A DNA stretch of 64,000 nt, taken from contig JAYESD010000007.1 of the NCBI GenBank assembly GCA_036927565.1, forward strand, positions 7,151,644 through 7,215,643, read 5' to 3'. Every line of letters starts with the position of its first letter. Within the stretch, counting starts at the first letter, position 1. Of this stretch, positions 45,987 to 56,392 are shown piece by piece. This DNA is from Tuctoria greenei. Lineage: Eukaryota; Streptophyta; Magnoliopsida; Poales; Poaceae. Under the pieces are notes generated by a model. That model saw nothing but the letters and a program-made list of their open reading frames with translations. It searched no databases and had not been told where the DNA came from. The translations under genes and the position numbers were made by a program.

Positions 45987-47243
45987 ACTACACATTTAAT
46001 TATGCATGAATGATATTATGGTTAATGTGAACTGGTCAAAACGTTATGGTAATGGGTGATCTAAGCAAGCCTGATATGTGGATGGGTTGGATGTTATGGT
46101 GGTTTGCTTGCTTTAGATCTAAAGACCAGTTCATGCGAGAATAGGTCAGGACTACAGCGCCACCACGAGGCCAAGTATGGGTGTGGCGTAGCTGATTAAT
46201 TAGGGTATTGCCGGTATTGCGCGGTTCATTTGGCACATCGGAGAAGGGGAGTTGGATTGGGTTTGGAATTGTGGCATGGACTCCCTGGGATCCGAATGGC
46301 ACAAGAGGGGGCCCTTGGTTGAAGATGTGCTCTATAGGAGACGTCGCCATCGGTGAAACCTCAGTGGGTCCGTACATGCTAGTAGTCCCTTTGTAAAGGC
46401 TATTTTGTGATCTCTTGGCCATACACCAAAGGAAGTATAATTGGCATAAGGGAGGTTATTTAGTCGCCGACGGGTAATGAAATCACAAACACGTGGGTGA
46501 AGTGGTACAAACTCCGCAGAGTAATAAAACTATCATGATAGCCATGCTCCCAGTTATGAGCGCCTGGATGACCTACATGATTAGAGGGAATTTGGGATTT
46601 GGGATGGTTATGGGTTGGTAATGGTTATGGCTGGTTATGGATTAATTTCTGGTATTGAATGTGGTTATTGGCAAATGGTGAAATATGGAATTATTGATGA
46701 TGGTAATGAATTCAGACTGGTATTATGATATTACTTATGATTATGACGGGTTTACTTCACATACATGTAATATATCGCTTTTCAAATGTTTTACTGTACT
46801 TTTCAACACTTAGCCATTATTACATTTGTCATTTGAATCAGCCAAATATCATACTTTCCACACTTGCTGAGTACGACATGTACTCACTATTGCAATCCCC
46901 CCACCAACAGTTTCAGGTGATGGTTGGGAGTGTCTTGAGGATAATGCGGAGTTCTAGGCCGTGTGCTGCCGTTGACTTGTCTGTGGTGTTATTGGAGTTG
47001 CGCTATACCCTTTTGCTTAGTTGCTTATTAGTTTATTTCCGCTGCATTAGTTCAAACTTGTCATTAATATCCATTAGAACTTGTATTCAAGGATATAATG
47101 GATTATGTAATAAGAGTACTTATATAATAATTTGAGCTGTGATAATTATCTGTTTATCATTTGTGAATCACTTGTATATGTGTGTTAAACATCCTGGACG
47201 CACATATACTGCACTTGGTTCATTTTTGGAACCGGGTGTCACA
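45987..47243 (+). repeat. 3' LTR of B, second part
   Basis: It resumes after element A with the duplicated ACTAC and runs to GGGTGTCACA. Its sequence matches, in reverse, 16694-17430 of LTR E, so B and E share this downstream half. No coding is seen. Confidence 0.9.
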
Positions 47244-47391
47244 AGTACAGTTGCTTAATTGTGACTATGCAAATTTCCAGAAGCTTGTGGACAAGTCCAT
47301 TGTAGTTGAAAACAAAGTTTGTGAGATGGACCAAGAAAATAAGAGGAAGGCACCATATAAAGGGAAGCCACAACAAAGTATTGTTCGCCCT
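47244..47391 (+). pseudogene. Ty3/gypsy gag fragment, second part (inside H)
   Basis: After the AGTAC duplication the gag frame continues (QLLNCDYANFQKLVDKSIVVENKV, then a Lys-rich KRKAPYKGKPQQS) and ends at the LTR remnant of H. It is the right-hand side of the gag cut by B. Confidence 0.85.
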
Positions 47392-47437
47392 CGCTTTATC
47401 ACCATAGCCAATGTAGTTAGCACACATAGATCTCACA
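47392..47437 (-). repeat. 46-bp LTR terminus of element H
   Basis: Similar to the terminal 46 bp of the D-type LTR (GCCAATGTA.TTAGCACACATAGATCTCACA), and directly followed by ACTGA, the duplication seen at 26124-26128. Confidence 0.75.
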
Positions 47438-48738
47438 ACTGATATAAATTTGGCACACAAAGAGATCATATGAACATGCTTGGTAAAGAAAGTGTAATCC
47501 AATTTTCCTACCTAAAACCATTTTTAATGAGGAAATCTCTAAAACACTCATAACAAGCTCTAGGCACTTGTTTGAGGCCATAGAGAGCTTTATGCAATTT
47601 AAACACATGGTTAGGATACTCTTGATCTTCGAACCTGGGTGGTTGATCCAAATACACTTCCTCGTTGATTGAACCGTTGAGGAATGCACTCTTCACATCC
47701 ATTTGATAAAGATTGAAATCATGGTGAGTGAGATAGGATAATAAAATGCGAATAGATTCAAGCCTAGCTACTGGAGGAAAGGTTTCATCAAAATTCAAAC
47801 CTTCGACTTGTGCATATCCGTTTGAAACAAGTTGTGCCTTGTTCCTTGTCACCACCCTGTGTTTGTCATGTTTGTCGTGGAACACCCACTTGGTGCCGAC
47901 CATGTTGGCATTGGGTCTCTTCACAAGTTTCCACACTTGGTTTCTAAGTTGTTCAGCTCTTCTTGCATGACCATCACCCAATCCGGATCTCGTAGTGCTT
48001 CCTCTACCTTGAAAGGTTTCAAAGAAGACAAAAAAGAGTAATGTGCGCAAAAGTTAAACATACGAGATCGAGTTGTTATCCCCATGGAGATATCTCCAAG
48101 TATGTTGTCCATGGGGTGATACCGTTGAACACTTTGATGAACTCGTGGGTGTGGCACTTGAGGTCTTGAATCAACTTTCTCTTCATCTTCTCTTTCATAT
48201 CCCCCTTGATCATTGCCACCGCGTTGGTTCTCCTCTTATTGCACTCGGTGGTCTTGATCTTGGGAGTTTTGTGCTTGATCTTGAGAGATAGGCTTTGGTT
48301 GTGATGGGGATGGATCACTTGGATCTTGCTCTTCTTGGGGTTGAATGTCACCAAGCGCCATTCTCTTAAATGATACTTGTGGTGCCTCCTCCTCATCTAG
48401 CACACATTGAACATCTTGCTCCACTTGGGAGCTGTTAGTCTCATCAAACACCACACCACGTACGATTTCAACACAATCGTGGGTTTTGTTGAAGACACGA
48501 TATGCGTAGGTGTTTGAGTCATAACCAAGTAAGAAACTATCATCGGATTTCAAAGTCCTAGACTTCTTGTTAAGAATGTGTGACTTAGTACTGAAAACTC
48601 AAAAGTATATATTGGGTTTGTCACCGGTTAAAAGCTTGGAGTTTTCTTCAATAGACGATGGATGTACAGGCGGTTTGTGGCGTGGCAAGCGGTGTTTACC
48701 ACTTTCACAGAAAACCTATCCAATGTCTTGTATTCAAC
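47438..48738 (-). pseudogene. Copia integrase C-terminus and RT N-terminal half (element I)
   Basis: Read on minus from the G insertion: degenerate end of integrase with the FLLGYDSNTYAYRVFNKT block (48553 downward), an acidic Gln-rich linker, the VHQSVQRYHPMDNILGDI motif, and RT blocks (GTKWVFHDKHDKHRVVTRNKAQLV, VEGLNFDETFPPVARLESIR, LYQMDVKSAFLNG, HKALYGLKQVPRACYE) up to just before the catalytic Asp pair, where H is inserted. Frameshifts near 48240, 48000 and 47510. The normal Lys-Ala-Arg motif reads KAQ. Confidence 0.88.
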
Positions 48739-50290
48739 TGAATGTGGCCTAGAGGGAGGTGAATAGGCCTTTTTGAAAATTGCCAGAACTTGCAACACTT
48801 AACAACCAGTTCAAAACCAGAGATATCAGACTAGCCCGGTAAAGTGCGGACTAGTCCGGTGTATGCGAACTAGATTGATTAGGTTTGATCGATTAACTTT
48901 ATTCTTCAATATATGCAGCGGAAATATACGATTAAACAAAGTGTTACAAGGTTATGAATCAGGTTATATCACAATTCAATCTTATACTTGATATTTCAAC
49001 GTAAAGTAATCAAGATCAATTGTAACCCTAGATTGATATAGTGTAAAGGACAATGAACACAAAAAGGAACACAAGAGATTTATCCCGTGGTTCGGTTCCC
49101 ACGGAGGCAACCTACATCCACGTTGAGGAGTCCACAAAAGGACTGGGTCTTCTCCAACCCTACCCTCGTCGGATCGCCACGAAGGCCAATCCTCTTCCAC
49201 TTATCTCAAAGGGGTGAATAACCGAATTCAAGGGGATTTCTCACACGTTGAGAGCTCCCTTGGATTACAACACAAAATACCACCAAGAACACACTCAAAA
49301 GATTACAATTAAATCACAGGAGTGTGTTAGAGAATCAAACCAAGAGCTCAATGTGGTGTTGAACGTGTCTCTCCAATGAACTAGAGTGAATCCCCAAGGG
49401 ATTGATCTTTGTTGCACTTAATTTCGTGGAGAGATGTGGTTTTTGAGGCTCTTGGGAGGGGTGACGGCGCTAGGGTTTGAGAGAGTGTAAAATATGGTCG
49501 TACAACTCTATTTATATGGGTTTCTAAAAGTGACCATTAGGGTTCAGAAAGATCGGACTAGTCCATGGTGGTCATCGGACTAGTCCGGTGTGCTGTGTGT
49601 AGCAAACCCCAAGTGCCCCAAATTATCGGACTAGTCTGGCTAGGAACGGACTTGTCCGATTTCGCTACTGGAAATCTTCGGACTAGTCTGATAGTCATCA
49701 GACTTGTCCGGATATGTGAAACCCTATGTGTATAGGATGACAAGTCCGCACTTGGAGGACTTGTCCGATTTAGTTCAGAGGGTATTTCGGACTAGTCCGT
49801 GCAAATATCGGACTTGTCCGATTTGGATCAGAGAATATCGGACTAGTCCGGTTGTGATCAGACTTGTCCGATTTTGTGTGACTTGTGAAGTGTTTTGAGG
49901 ACTAGTTCGCACTGGGAAGGACTAGTCCGATTCTAGTCAGAGAGGATATCGAACTAGTCCGATGAATATCGGACTTGTCCGATTTTGTGCAGAGGGGCTA
50001 TCGGACTACTCCGGTGTTAGTCGGACTAGTCCGGTCCTGTGTAACTTTGTGCAATGTGTGAGTTTAATTGTGATTGAGCTCTTGGGATGTGTTTTCTCAA
50101 CACACTCATAATGATCTACTATTAGTCTTCCTTGAGCTCATTTCCACTTGGCTCCTCATTCTTCCTTCTTTATTGTACTTTGCTCATTTTTCTATTAAAA
50201 ACCTACACTCATCTCAACAAAGAGGTTAGGATCCCAATTGCTTGTCATAAATCATCCAAAACCCTCAAGGGAGTCCTAGATGCACTTTCA
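48739..50290 (-). repeat. 3' LTR of G
   Basis: It is 1552 bp, TGAAAGTGCATC...GGCCACATTCA on minus. The TATA box TATAAATA is at 49509-49516. It differs from the 5' LTR by substitutions and by at least one palindrome-bearing unit present here and absent there. Confidence 0.94.
49554..50034 (-). promoter_or_regulatory. Palindrome array in U3 of the G 3' LTR
   Basis: About twenty copies of CGGACTAGTCCG / CGGACTTGTCCG or near matches lie in 480 bp, ending about 40 bp upstream (on minus) of the TATA box. Two further copies sit in U5 near the LTR end (48826-48860). Confidence 0.78.
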
Positions 50291-50746
50291 ATCTCCCCCT
50301 TTTTTGTGATTGATGACAACCAATTGAGATTTCACAAAATATGATAAAAATTGAGATTTTCATAAAGCATGCACATAGAGTCCAAAATACATCAAGTAGT
50401 GAAAGCATAGTCCATATGTGCATTCTTTATGGTGGGATGCATAACTAAGTGCACTAAAACATTGAGAATGACATAATTGACATTAATCATCCAATAGCAA
50501 GCATATATGTCATTCTAGAGCGAAATCACAGTTTTCATGAATACTACTCAAAGGATCAAATCATTGCATCACAAAACCATAATTATCTTAAGATCATTGT
50601 TAAAACATTACAAGCCACAAAAGAGTTGAAAAACATAGCATAGAGCTCTCTCCTCGCAACCTTCAGCTAAGACTAAGACTCCCCCTCAATCTCTCCCCCT
50701 TTGGCATCAAGACACCAAAAAGAAGGAGAGGAGGGTCCTAAGGTCT
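50291..50746. other. Polypurine tract and 3' untranslated region of G
   Basis: On minus, AAAAAAGGGGGAGAT (50291-50305) directly precedes the 3' LTR: the plus-strand primer. The remaining 440 bp is AT-rich without coding. A second purine-rich AAAGGGGGAGAG lies at about 50692-50703. Confidence 0.75.
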
Positions 50747-52392
50747 TCACTCTTCGCTGTCGGTCCTCTCAACGTCGTCTTCGTCATCTTCAGCTTGATG
50801 AGGAGGAGGAGGAGGTGCGGTGCTACTCGAGCCCCCAACGCCAAAGTAGGCAAGCTCGGAGGGGGTCAAGGGTCCGAGCTCGGTGAAATCAGAACCTGAG
50901 TCTTCAGAGATTGTTGGAGACCCAATTGGCTCAATCTTCTGTTTCTGGCAAATTTGCTTCACATTTGCCTTGATATACTTCATGTCCTCCTTTCTTTTCT
51001 TGTTGAGCTTATGGGCCTTCACTTCGGCCTTTTTGCAGGAGGCAAAGATTGCAGCCAGATATTTGAGAATACCACTGGCTGAACCTTTTTGAGGGGATGC
51101 ACTAGAAGCAGGGGCAGCCCTAGCATCTTCTCTTGATCTTGCTGGTGCCTCGAGACTGGAGGCCAGCGAGGACGCAGCCTGCACACTCGGCTTTTGAGGC
51201 ATTTGAGGCCTCAAGGGGAGATGCTCCACATCTTTCAAAAACTCAATCCCAGTGACTTTTTCAATCACAAACATTAGATAAGGAGCATATCCACAGGACC
51301 TGTTGGGAGTGCAGGATATGTTCACCATGTCATTCCAAATGTATTCTACCACATCAAATGGGCGGTCCTTGCTTATGACCCTCATCAGAGTCCTGAGGTA
51401 TCCTTGCACACTCCCAGCATCTCCATCCTTGGGAGCAATCATCTTCCTCAAAACTTTGTTCAGCACCACAAGAAATGGCTTCATATTTTTGGTGGAAGGA
51501 GGGTTGAACTTTGAATTTGGCTCATATAGGAACTTCATCCTATCTTTGTCAATGACCAAGCAATCAGATCTTGTGGTGTCAAGATGAAGCAGGTTAGAAA
51601 ACTCTTCTTGAGTAATACTGTACTTGGAACCATGGGTCATCCAAGTGACACTCTCCTCATCTTCACTAGAGAAGTGACAGGTTGCAAAGAACTGTGCAAT
51701 CACTTCATCATTCCAGTTATTCCTGAAAGCGAAGAGATCTCTCAGACCATGCTTCTCAATGGCTCTCACTACCTCAGTGAATGGTGAGCAGCCCTTCTTC
51801 TCAAAATGTGCCCAGTCAATCCACTGACTGCGCACAACTGGTGTCTTCATTGGGAGATACGCCGATCTATATAAATCAGCATGGAAATTGCACCAGGATC
51901 TTCCATCAGCCGCTTGCTTCGGTCGGCCATACCAATCGATGCTTCTAAACTTGGCCGCCAAGTCACTGCCCTTCCTGTTCAACTTCTCTTCATTTGGGTC
52001 CGGACCCCTTCCCTTGGAGCATGAAGTTTCAACGGGCCAACCGGACCCGTAGCAATCCCTTTGCCCTTGCCTTTTGCTAGGCGGGCACTTGCCACGCTAG
52101 GGCCACCGCAGGTGGTAGCCCTAGAAGAAGGCACCTTGGAGGATGGCTTCTTAGCTAGAACTTTCCTCCGAGCCTGTGGAGGAGACTGAGCTGGCTCGGA
52201 CGGTCTTTCTTGGCACTTCTTGCCAAGACCCGTCGAGGTCCGAGGTGCCACCTCGTGGTCCATATCGGCCTCAAAGTCGGAGACATCATTGCCAGAGCTC
52301 AACATGACCTGAGAATGAGTGGCATAAATGATAATGAATGATATAAGGCATAGGTGTGAAAGGATAGCAAGGAATTGCATTGAGGAATTCAA
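50747..52392 (-). pseudogene. Envelope-like ORF of Sirevirus-like element G
   Basis: Two overlapping open stretches on minus: 52392-51979 (137 codons from ATG) and 51982-50747 (411 codons). The second frame is open upstream of 51982, so they are probably one ORF with a frameshift near 52000. The first begins with a hydrophobic segment (MQFLAILSHLCLISFIIIYA) that could be a signal or membrane anchor, followed by a Lys/Pro/Ser-rich stretch. The second has WNDEVIAQFFATCHF, WMTHGSKYSITQEEFSNLLHL, and ends with acidic, Ser and Pro runs (ELAYFGVGGSSS). The middle resembles the 'putative plant transposon protein' found in Athila/SIRE-like third ORFs. A related C-terminus is in I (24101-24350). A real envelope role is unproven. 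Confidence 0.75.
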
Positions 52393-53284
52393 GAATTAGG
52401 TTTTGAGTTCAGAAACATGGGACTTGTCCGGTGCACAGGCACGGACTAGTCCGGGGGACCGGACTTGTCCGTGCATGGACCGGACTAGTCCGGTGTTCAT
52501 CCTCAAAAACCTAAGAGACTGTACAAAAGTTGATTCCTAATGCACAACAAGTGTAGCATACACGTAATACATCAAGGAGGCATGTATATAGTGAAATATG
52601 CTAGGATATTTGATCATCAATGAAGAAATTGGAAATTCTAGGGTTTGAGCGAAAATTACTGGAAGAATTGCTTGAAACTTGGAGATGAGGGTGTTGACAG
52701 CCGGACAAGTCCGCTAGATTCAATCCTCAAGTGGGCAAGATTCATTTCTGCCCAAATGCGAAGGTTTTTGGCGGAGGGAGCAAGAAATTGCCTTGGGAGC
52801 TCGAGCACGAGGAGAGAGAACGCGTGAGGCAAGAGTGGAGGTGAAAAAATTAGGGTTTGGCGGCGGCTAGGGTTATGGACACAAAAAATCGGACAAGTCC
52901 GGAGGTGACCGGACTAGTCCAAACTTTTCCAGAGGGCAATATTGAACTAGTCCGTTGAATACCAGACTAGTCCGGCCTAACCGGCACTCTGCGGACTAGT
53001 CTGCACGGGCGGACTAGTCCGGGCAACCACGGACTAGTCTATGGTCACCAGGCAAGAATTTTTAGCCCATTCATATATATTTGAAGGTTCATATTTAGAG
53101 AAAAGAGAGGCAAGACACATCAAATAATATCGATGAATATGATCAGTAAGCATACAACAATCAAGCAATGATCATAATTCACCAAGATCTAGTAATTGAC
53201 ATAGTTTTTCGGAGAAAATTGAGAGAGATGATTTTCACAATCCAATCAACATATTTTGAAGAGTTCATACAGGTATGCAACATT
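52393..53284 (-). promoter_or_regulatory. Spacer with palindrome cluster upstream of envelope-like ORF (G)
   Basis: It is non-coding, between the RNase H stop and the envelope-like ATG. Palindromes occur in two groups, 52425-52500 and 52715-53045, including six exact copies by eye. The position suggests a promoter for a subgenomic transcript, but no clear TATA box is established. Confidence 0.55.
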
Positions 53285-55023
53285 TCAATCCACACTCGGA
53301 GCATCAAGGATATTTAGTTCATTTCGGAGTTCACAAAAATGCTTTTCATCAAGTGGCTTGGTGAATATGTCGGCCAATTGCTTTTGAGTGTTGACATGTG
53401 AAATGACTATGTCTCCTTTCATGGCATGATCTCTCAAAAAGTGGTGTCTTATGTCTATGTGTTTAGTTCTGGAGTGCTCAACTGGGTTGTGGGCAATTTT
53501 GATGGCACTTTCATTGTCACAAAGGAGTGGAATATGGTTCATATTGTAACCATAGTCCCTTAGAGTTTGTCGCATCCAAATGAGTTGTGCACAACAACTC
53601 TCGGCTGCAACATACTCCGCTTCGGTTGTGGATAATGCAATGGAATTTTGTTTCTTGGAGGACCAAGAAATTAAGGATCTCCCAAGGAATTGGCATGTAA
53701 CGGAAGTGCTTTTTCTATCTACTTTGCACCCGGCATAATCTGCATCGGAGTAACCAATGAGATTGAATTTTGAGCCTTTTGGGTACCAAAGACCAAGGTT
53801 GGGTGTATGAACCAAGTATCTCAAGATCCTTTTTACGGCTGTCAAGTGACATTCCTTAGGACTGGCTTGAAATCTTGCACACAAACATACACTCAACATA
53901 ATATCTGGCAAAACTTCTTAAGTATGTCCTGCGTGTACTTGGTTTGACTTAGGAACGTCCCTTCCTTCTGTTGCCGCACTTGGAATCCCAAGAAGTACTT
54001 TAATTCTCCCATCGTTGACATTTCAAACCTGTCTGTCATGATTTTACTAAATTCTTCACAAAAAGATTGGTTAGTTGACCCAAAGATTATATCGTCAACA
54101 TAAATTTGACAAATAAAAAGATCATTATCAGAAATTTTCGTAAATAGTGTATAATATACTTTGCCAATTTTAAAGCCATTTTCAATTATGAAATCTCTAA
54201 GACACTCATACCAAGCTCTAGGAGCTTGTTTGAGGTCATAGAGAGCCTTACGCAATTTAAATACGTGGTCGGGGAACTCTTCGTCTTCAAACCCGGGTGG
54301 TTGCTCCACGTACACCTCTTCCTTGATTGGTCCATTGAGGAAGGTGCTTTTCACATCCATTTGATACAACTTGAAATCATGGTGAGTAGCATATGCAAGT
54401 AATATTCTAATAGATTCAAGCCTAGCTACTGGAGCAAAGGTCTCATCGAAATCCAAACCTTCGACTTGTGAATACCCTTTGGCCACAAGTCGTGCCTTGT
54501 TCCTTGTCACCACCCCGTGTTCATCTTGTTTGTTGCGGAAGACCCACTTGGTGCCGACGATGTTTGCATTGGGTCTTGCCACAAGTTCCAACACCTTGTT
54601 CCACTTGAAGTTGTTCAATTCTTCTTGCATTGCCACCACCCAGTCTGGATCTTTCAATGCATCTTCAATACTGCGTGGTTCCAAAAAGGATACAAACGAA
54701 TAGTGCTCACAAAAGTTAGCTATGCGAGATCTAGTGGTTACTCCCCTTTGGATGTCACCGATGATATTGTCAATTGGGTGATCCCTTTGGACACATTGGT
54801 GTACTCTTGGGTGTGGCACTTTAGGAGTTGTATCTTCATGATCACTTGCTTCTCCCCCTAAGTGATTGCCTTTGTTGACTTGTTGATTATCTTCGTATTC
54901 TTGTGGTTGATCTTGTGTTGAAGCTCCCCCTTGATCGTTGGTCTCCTCTTGTGGTTCATCTTCCTCATGTACATGTGGAGGTGGCTCTTGTGGTCGAACC
55001 TCACCTAGAGCCATTCTTTTCAA
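53285..55023 (-). pseudogene. Copia RT and RNase H of element G
   Basis: RT (55023-53893, 376 codons): GTKWVFRNKQDEHGVVTRNKARLVAKGYSQ-type block, LYQMDVKSTFLNG, LYDLKQAPRAWYE, catalytic YVDDIIFGST, GELKYFLGFQV, TQDILKKF. RNase H (53911-53285): LIGYSDADYAGCKVDRKST, SSKKQNSIALSTTEAEYVA, FDNES-equivalent CDNESAIKIAHNP, HIDIRHHFLRD, KPLDEKHF, ending LNILDAPSVD. Between them the connection is deleted: after KKF the sequence jumps to PDIMLSVC with a frame change near 53920, whereas I still has this segment at 25800-26000. RT and RNase H cores look otherwise intact. Confidence 0.93.
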
Positions 55024-56392
55024 TGCTTGACAAGGAGCTTATTCTTTAACTTGTTCACATGGATCAACTTGCTCCTTTTGGGAGCCATTAGTCTCATCAA
55101 ACACTATGTCACGTGCTACTTCAACAAGTCTGGAGGTCTTGTTGAAAATATGATAGGCGTAAGTGTTCGAATCATAACAAAGCAAGAAACCTTCATCGGA
55201 CTTCGAAGCGAACTTTGAAGTCCTAGGCTTCTTGTTCAAGATATAGCATGGAGAACCAAAAACTTGAAAATATGAAATATTTGTTTTGTTACCGGTGAGT
55301 AGCTCATAGGATGTCTTCTTGAGTAGTCGATAGAGATAAAGTCGGTTTACGGCGTGGCCAGCGGTGTTAATCGCTTCCGCCCAAAATTGATCCAATGTCT
55401 TGTACTCATCGAGCATTGTTCTTGCCATCTCTATGAGTGTTCGATTCTTTCTTTCGGCAACTCCGTTTTGTTGTGGGGAGTACGGCGCTGAAAATTCATG
55501 CTTTATGCCTTCTTCATCAAGGTACTCCTCCACTTGCGTGTTCTTGAACTCCGTGCCGTTGTCGCTTCGAATATTCTTGATTGTCAATGAGAATTCATTT
55601 TGAGCTCGCTTGAAGAACTTCTTGAGTGTTCCTTGTGTCTCTGACTTATCATGCAAAAAGAAAACCCAAGTGAAGCGGGAAAAATCATCAACGACAACTA
55701 AACCATATTTGTTACCGCCGATGCTTATGTAGGCTATTGGACCAAACAAGTCCATGTGTAGAAGCTCGAGTGGTCTTGTTGTAGTCATGACGTTTTTGGC
55801 GGGGTGAGATGCTCCAACTTGCTTCCCGGCTTGACACGCGCTACAGGGCCTGTCTTTCTCAAATACAACATCCTTCAAACCTTGGATGTGATCGCCTTTG
55901 AGGAGTTTTTGAAGGTTCCTCATACCAACATGCGCTAGCCATCTATGCCACAGCCAACCCATGTTGGTCTTTGCAATCAAGCATGTATCAAGTTCAGCTT
56001 TATCCTTGTTGAAGTCAACAAGATAGAGCTTTCCCTTAAACATACCCTTGAATGCAACGGAACCATCACTCCTCCTAAAGAAGGTCACACCCTCGTTAGT
56101 AAACAAGCAATTATAACCTTTGTCGCATAACTGAGATATGTACAGTAGGTTATAATCTAGAGATTCGACATGTAAAACATGAGAAAGTGTGTGTTTGGAG
56201 GATATTGCAATTTTACCGGTACCGAGCACCCTTCCTTGACTATTATCTCCAAAGTAGATGCCCTCGTTTGGGTCCTCATTCTCTTCATATTCCACAAACA
56301 TTCTTCTTTCCCCGGTCATATGATTGGTGCAGCCACTATCTAGCACCCATTTAGATCCACCGGAGGAATAGGCCTGCAAAAACAAATCATGC
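55024..56392 (-). pseudogene. Copia protease and integrase of element G
   Basis: Open for 448 codons (56385-55039). Protease motif VLDSGCTNHMTG near the start, GAG-pre-integrase (SQLCDKGYNCLF, WLWHRWLAHVGMRNL, CSACQAGK), integrase core with LHMDLFGP, IRSDNGTEF and PQQNGVAERKNRT (catalytic D, D, E all present), then C-terminal blocks FQVFGSPCYILNKK and YDSNTYAYHIFNK. A single TAA at 55039-55041 separates it, in the same frame, from RT. Upstream it is out of frame with gag by what looks like one extra base near 56393. This is the best-preserved copia integrase in the window. Confidence 0.94.

Larger units (their letters stand above)
28233..47243 (+). mobile_element. Ty3/gypsy Tekay-type chromovirus B, internally deleted, with A nested
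   Basis: The LTR starts TGTAACACCC at 28233 and ends GGGTGTCACA at 47243, with AGTAC at both sides (28228-28232 and 47244-47248). The 5' LTR is fused to late RT near 29538, so the LTR end, primer site, gag, protease and most of RT are missing. RNase H, integrase and chromodomain follow. The 3' LTR is split by element A. Without A the element is about 6.1 kb. Confidence 0.92.
26129..47437 (-). mobile_element. Chimeric element H: copia D-type LTR bracketing a gypsy gag fragment
   Basis: The left end (TGTGGGATCG) and right end (TCTCACA) are D-type LTR termini. They are flanked by a perfect 5-bp duplication ACTGA inside the RT of I. Between a full left LTR (26129-27893) and a 46-bp right LTR remnant lies only about 490 bp of gypsy gag (27894-28232 plus 47249-47391, after removing B and its duplication). 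There is no copia gag, pol or primer site. It could be a chimeric cDNA that integrated, or the product of later deletions. Confidence 0.7.

Noticed and set aside
49554..50034. Regularly spaced palindromes as a possible CRISPR array
   Set aside because: Plant DNA, repeats of only 12 bp with irregular spacing, no spacers of constant length and no cas genes.
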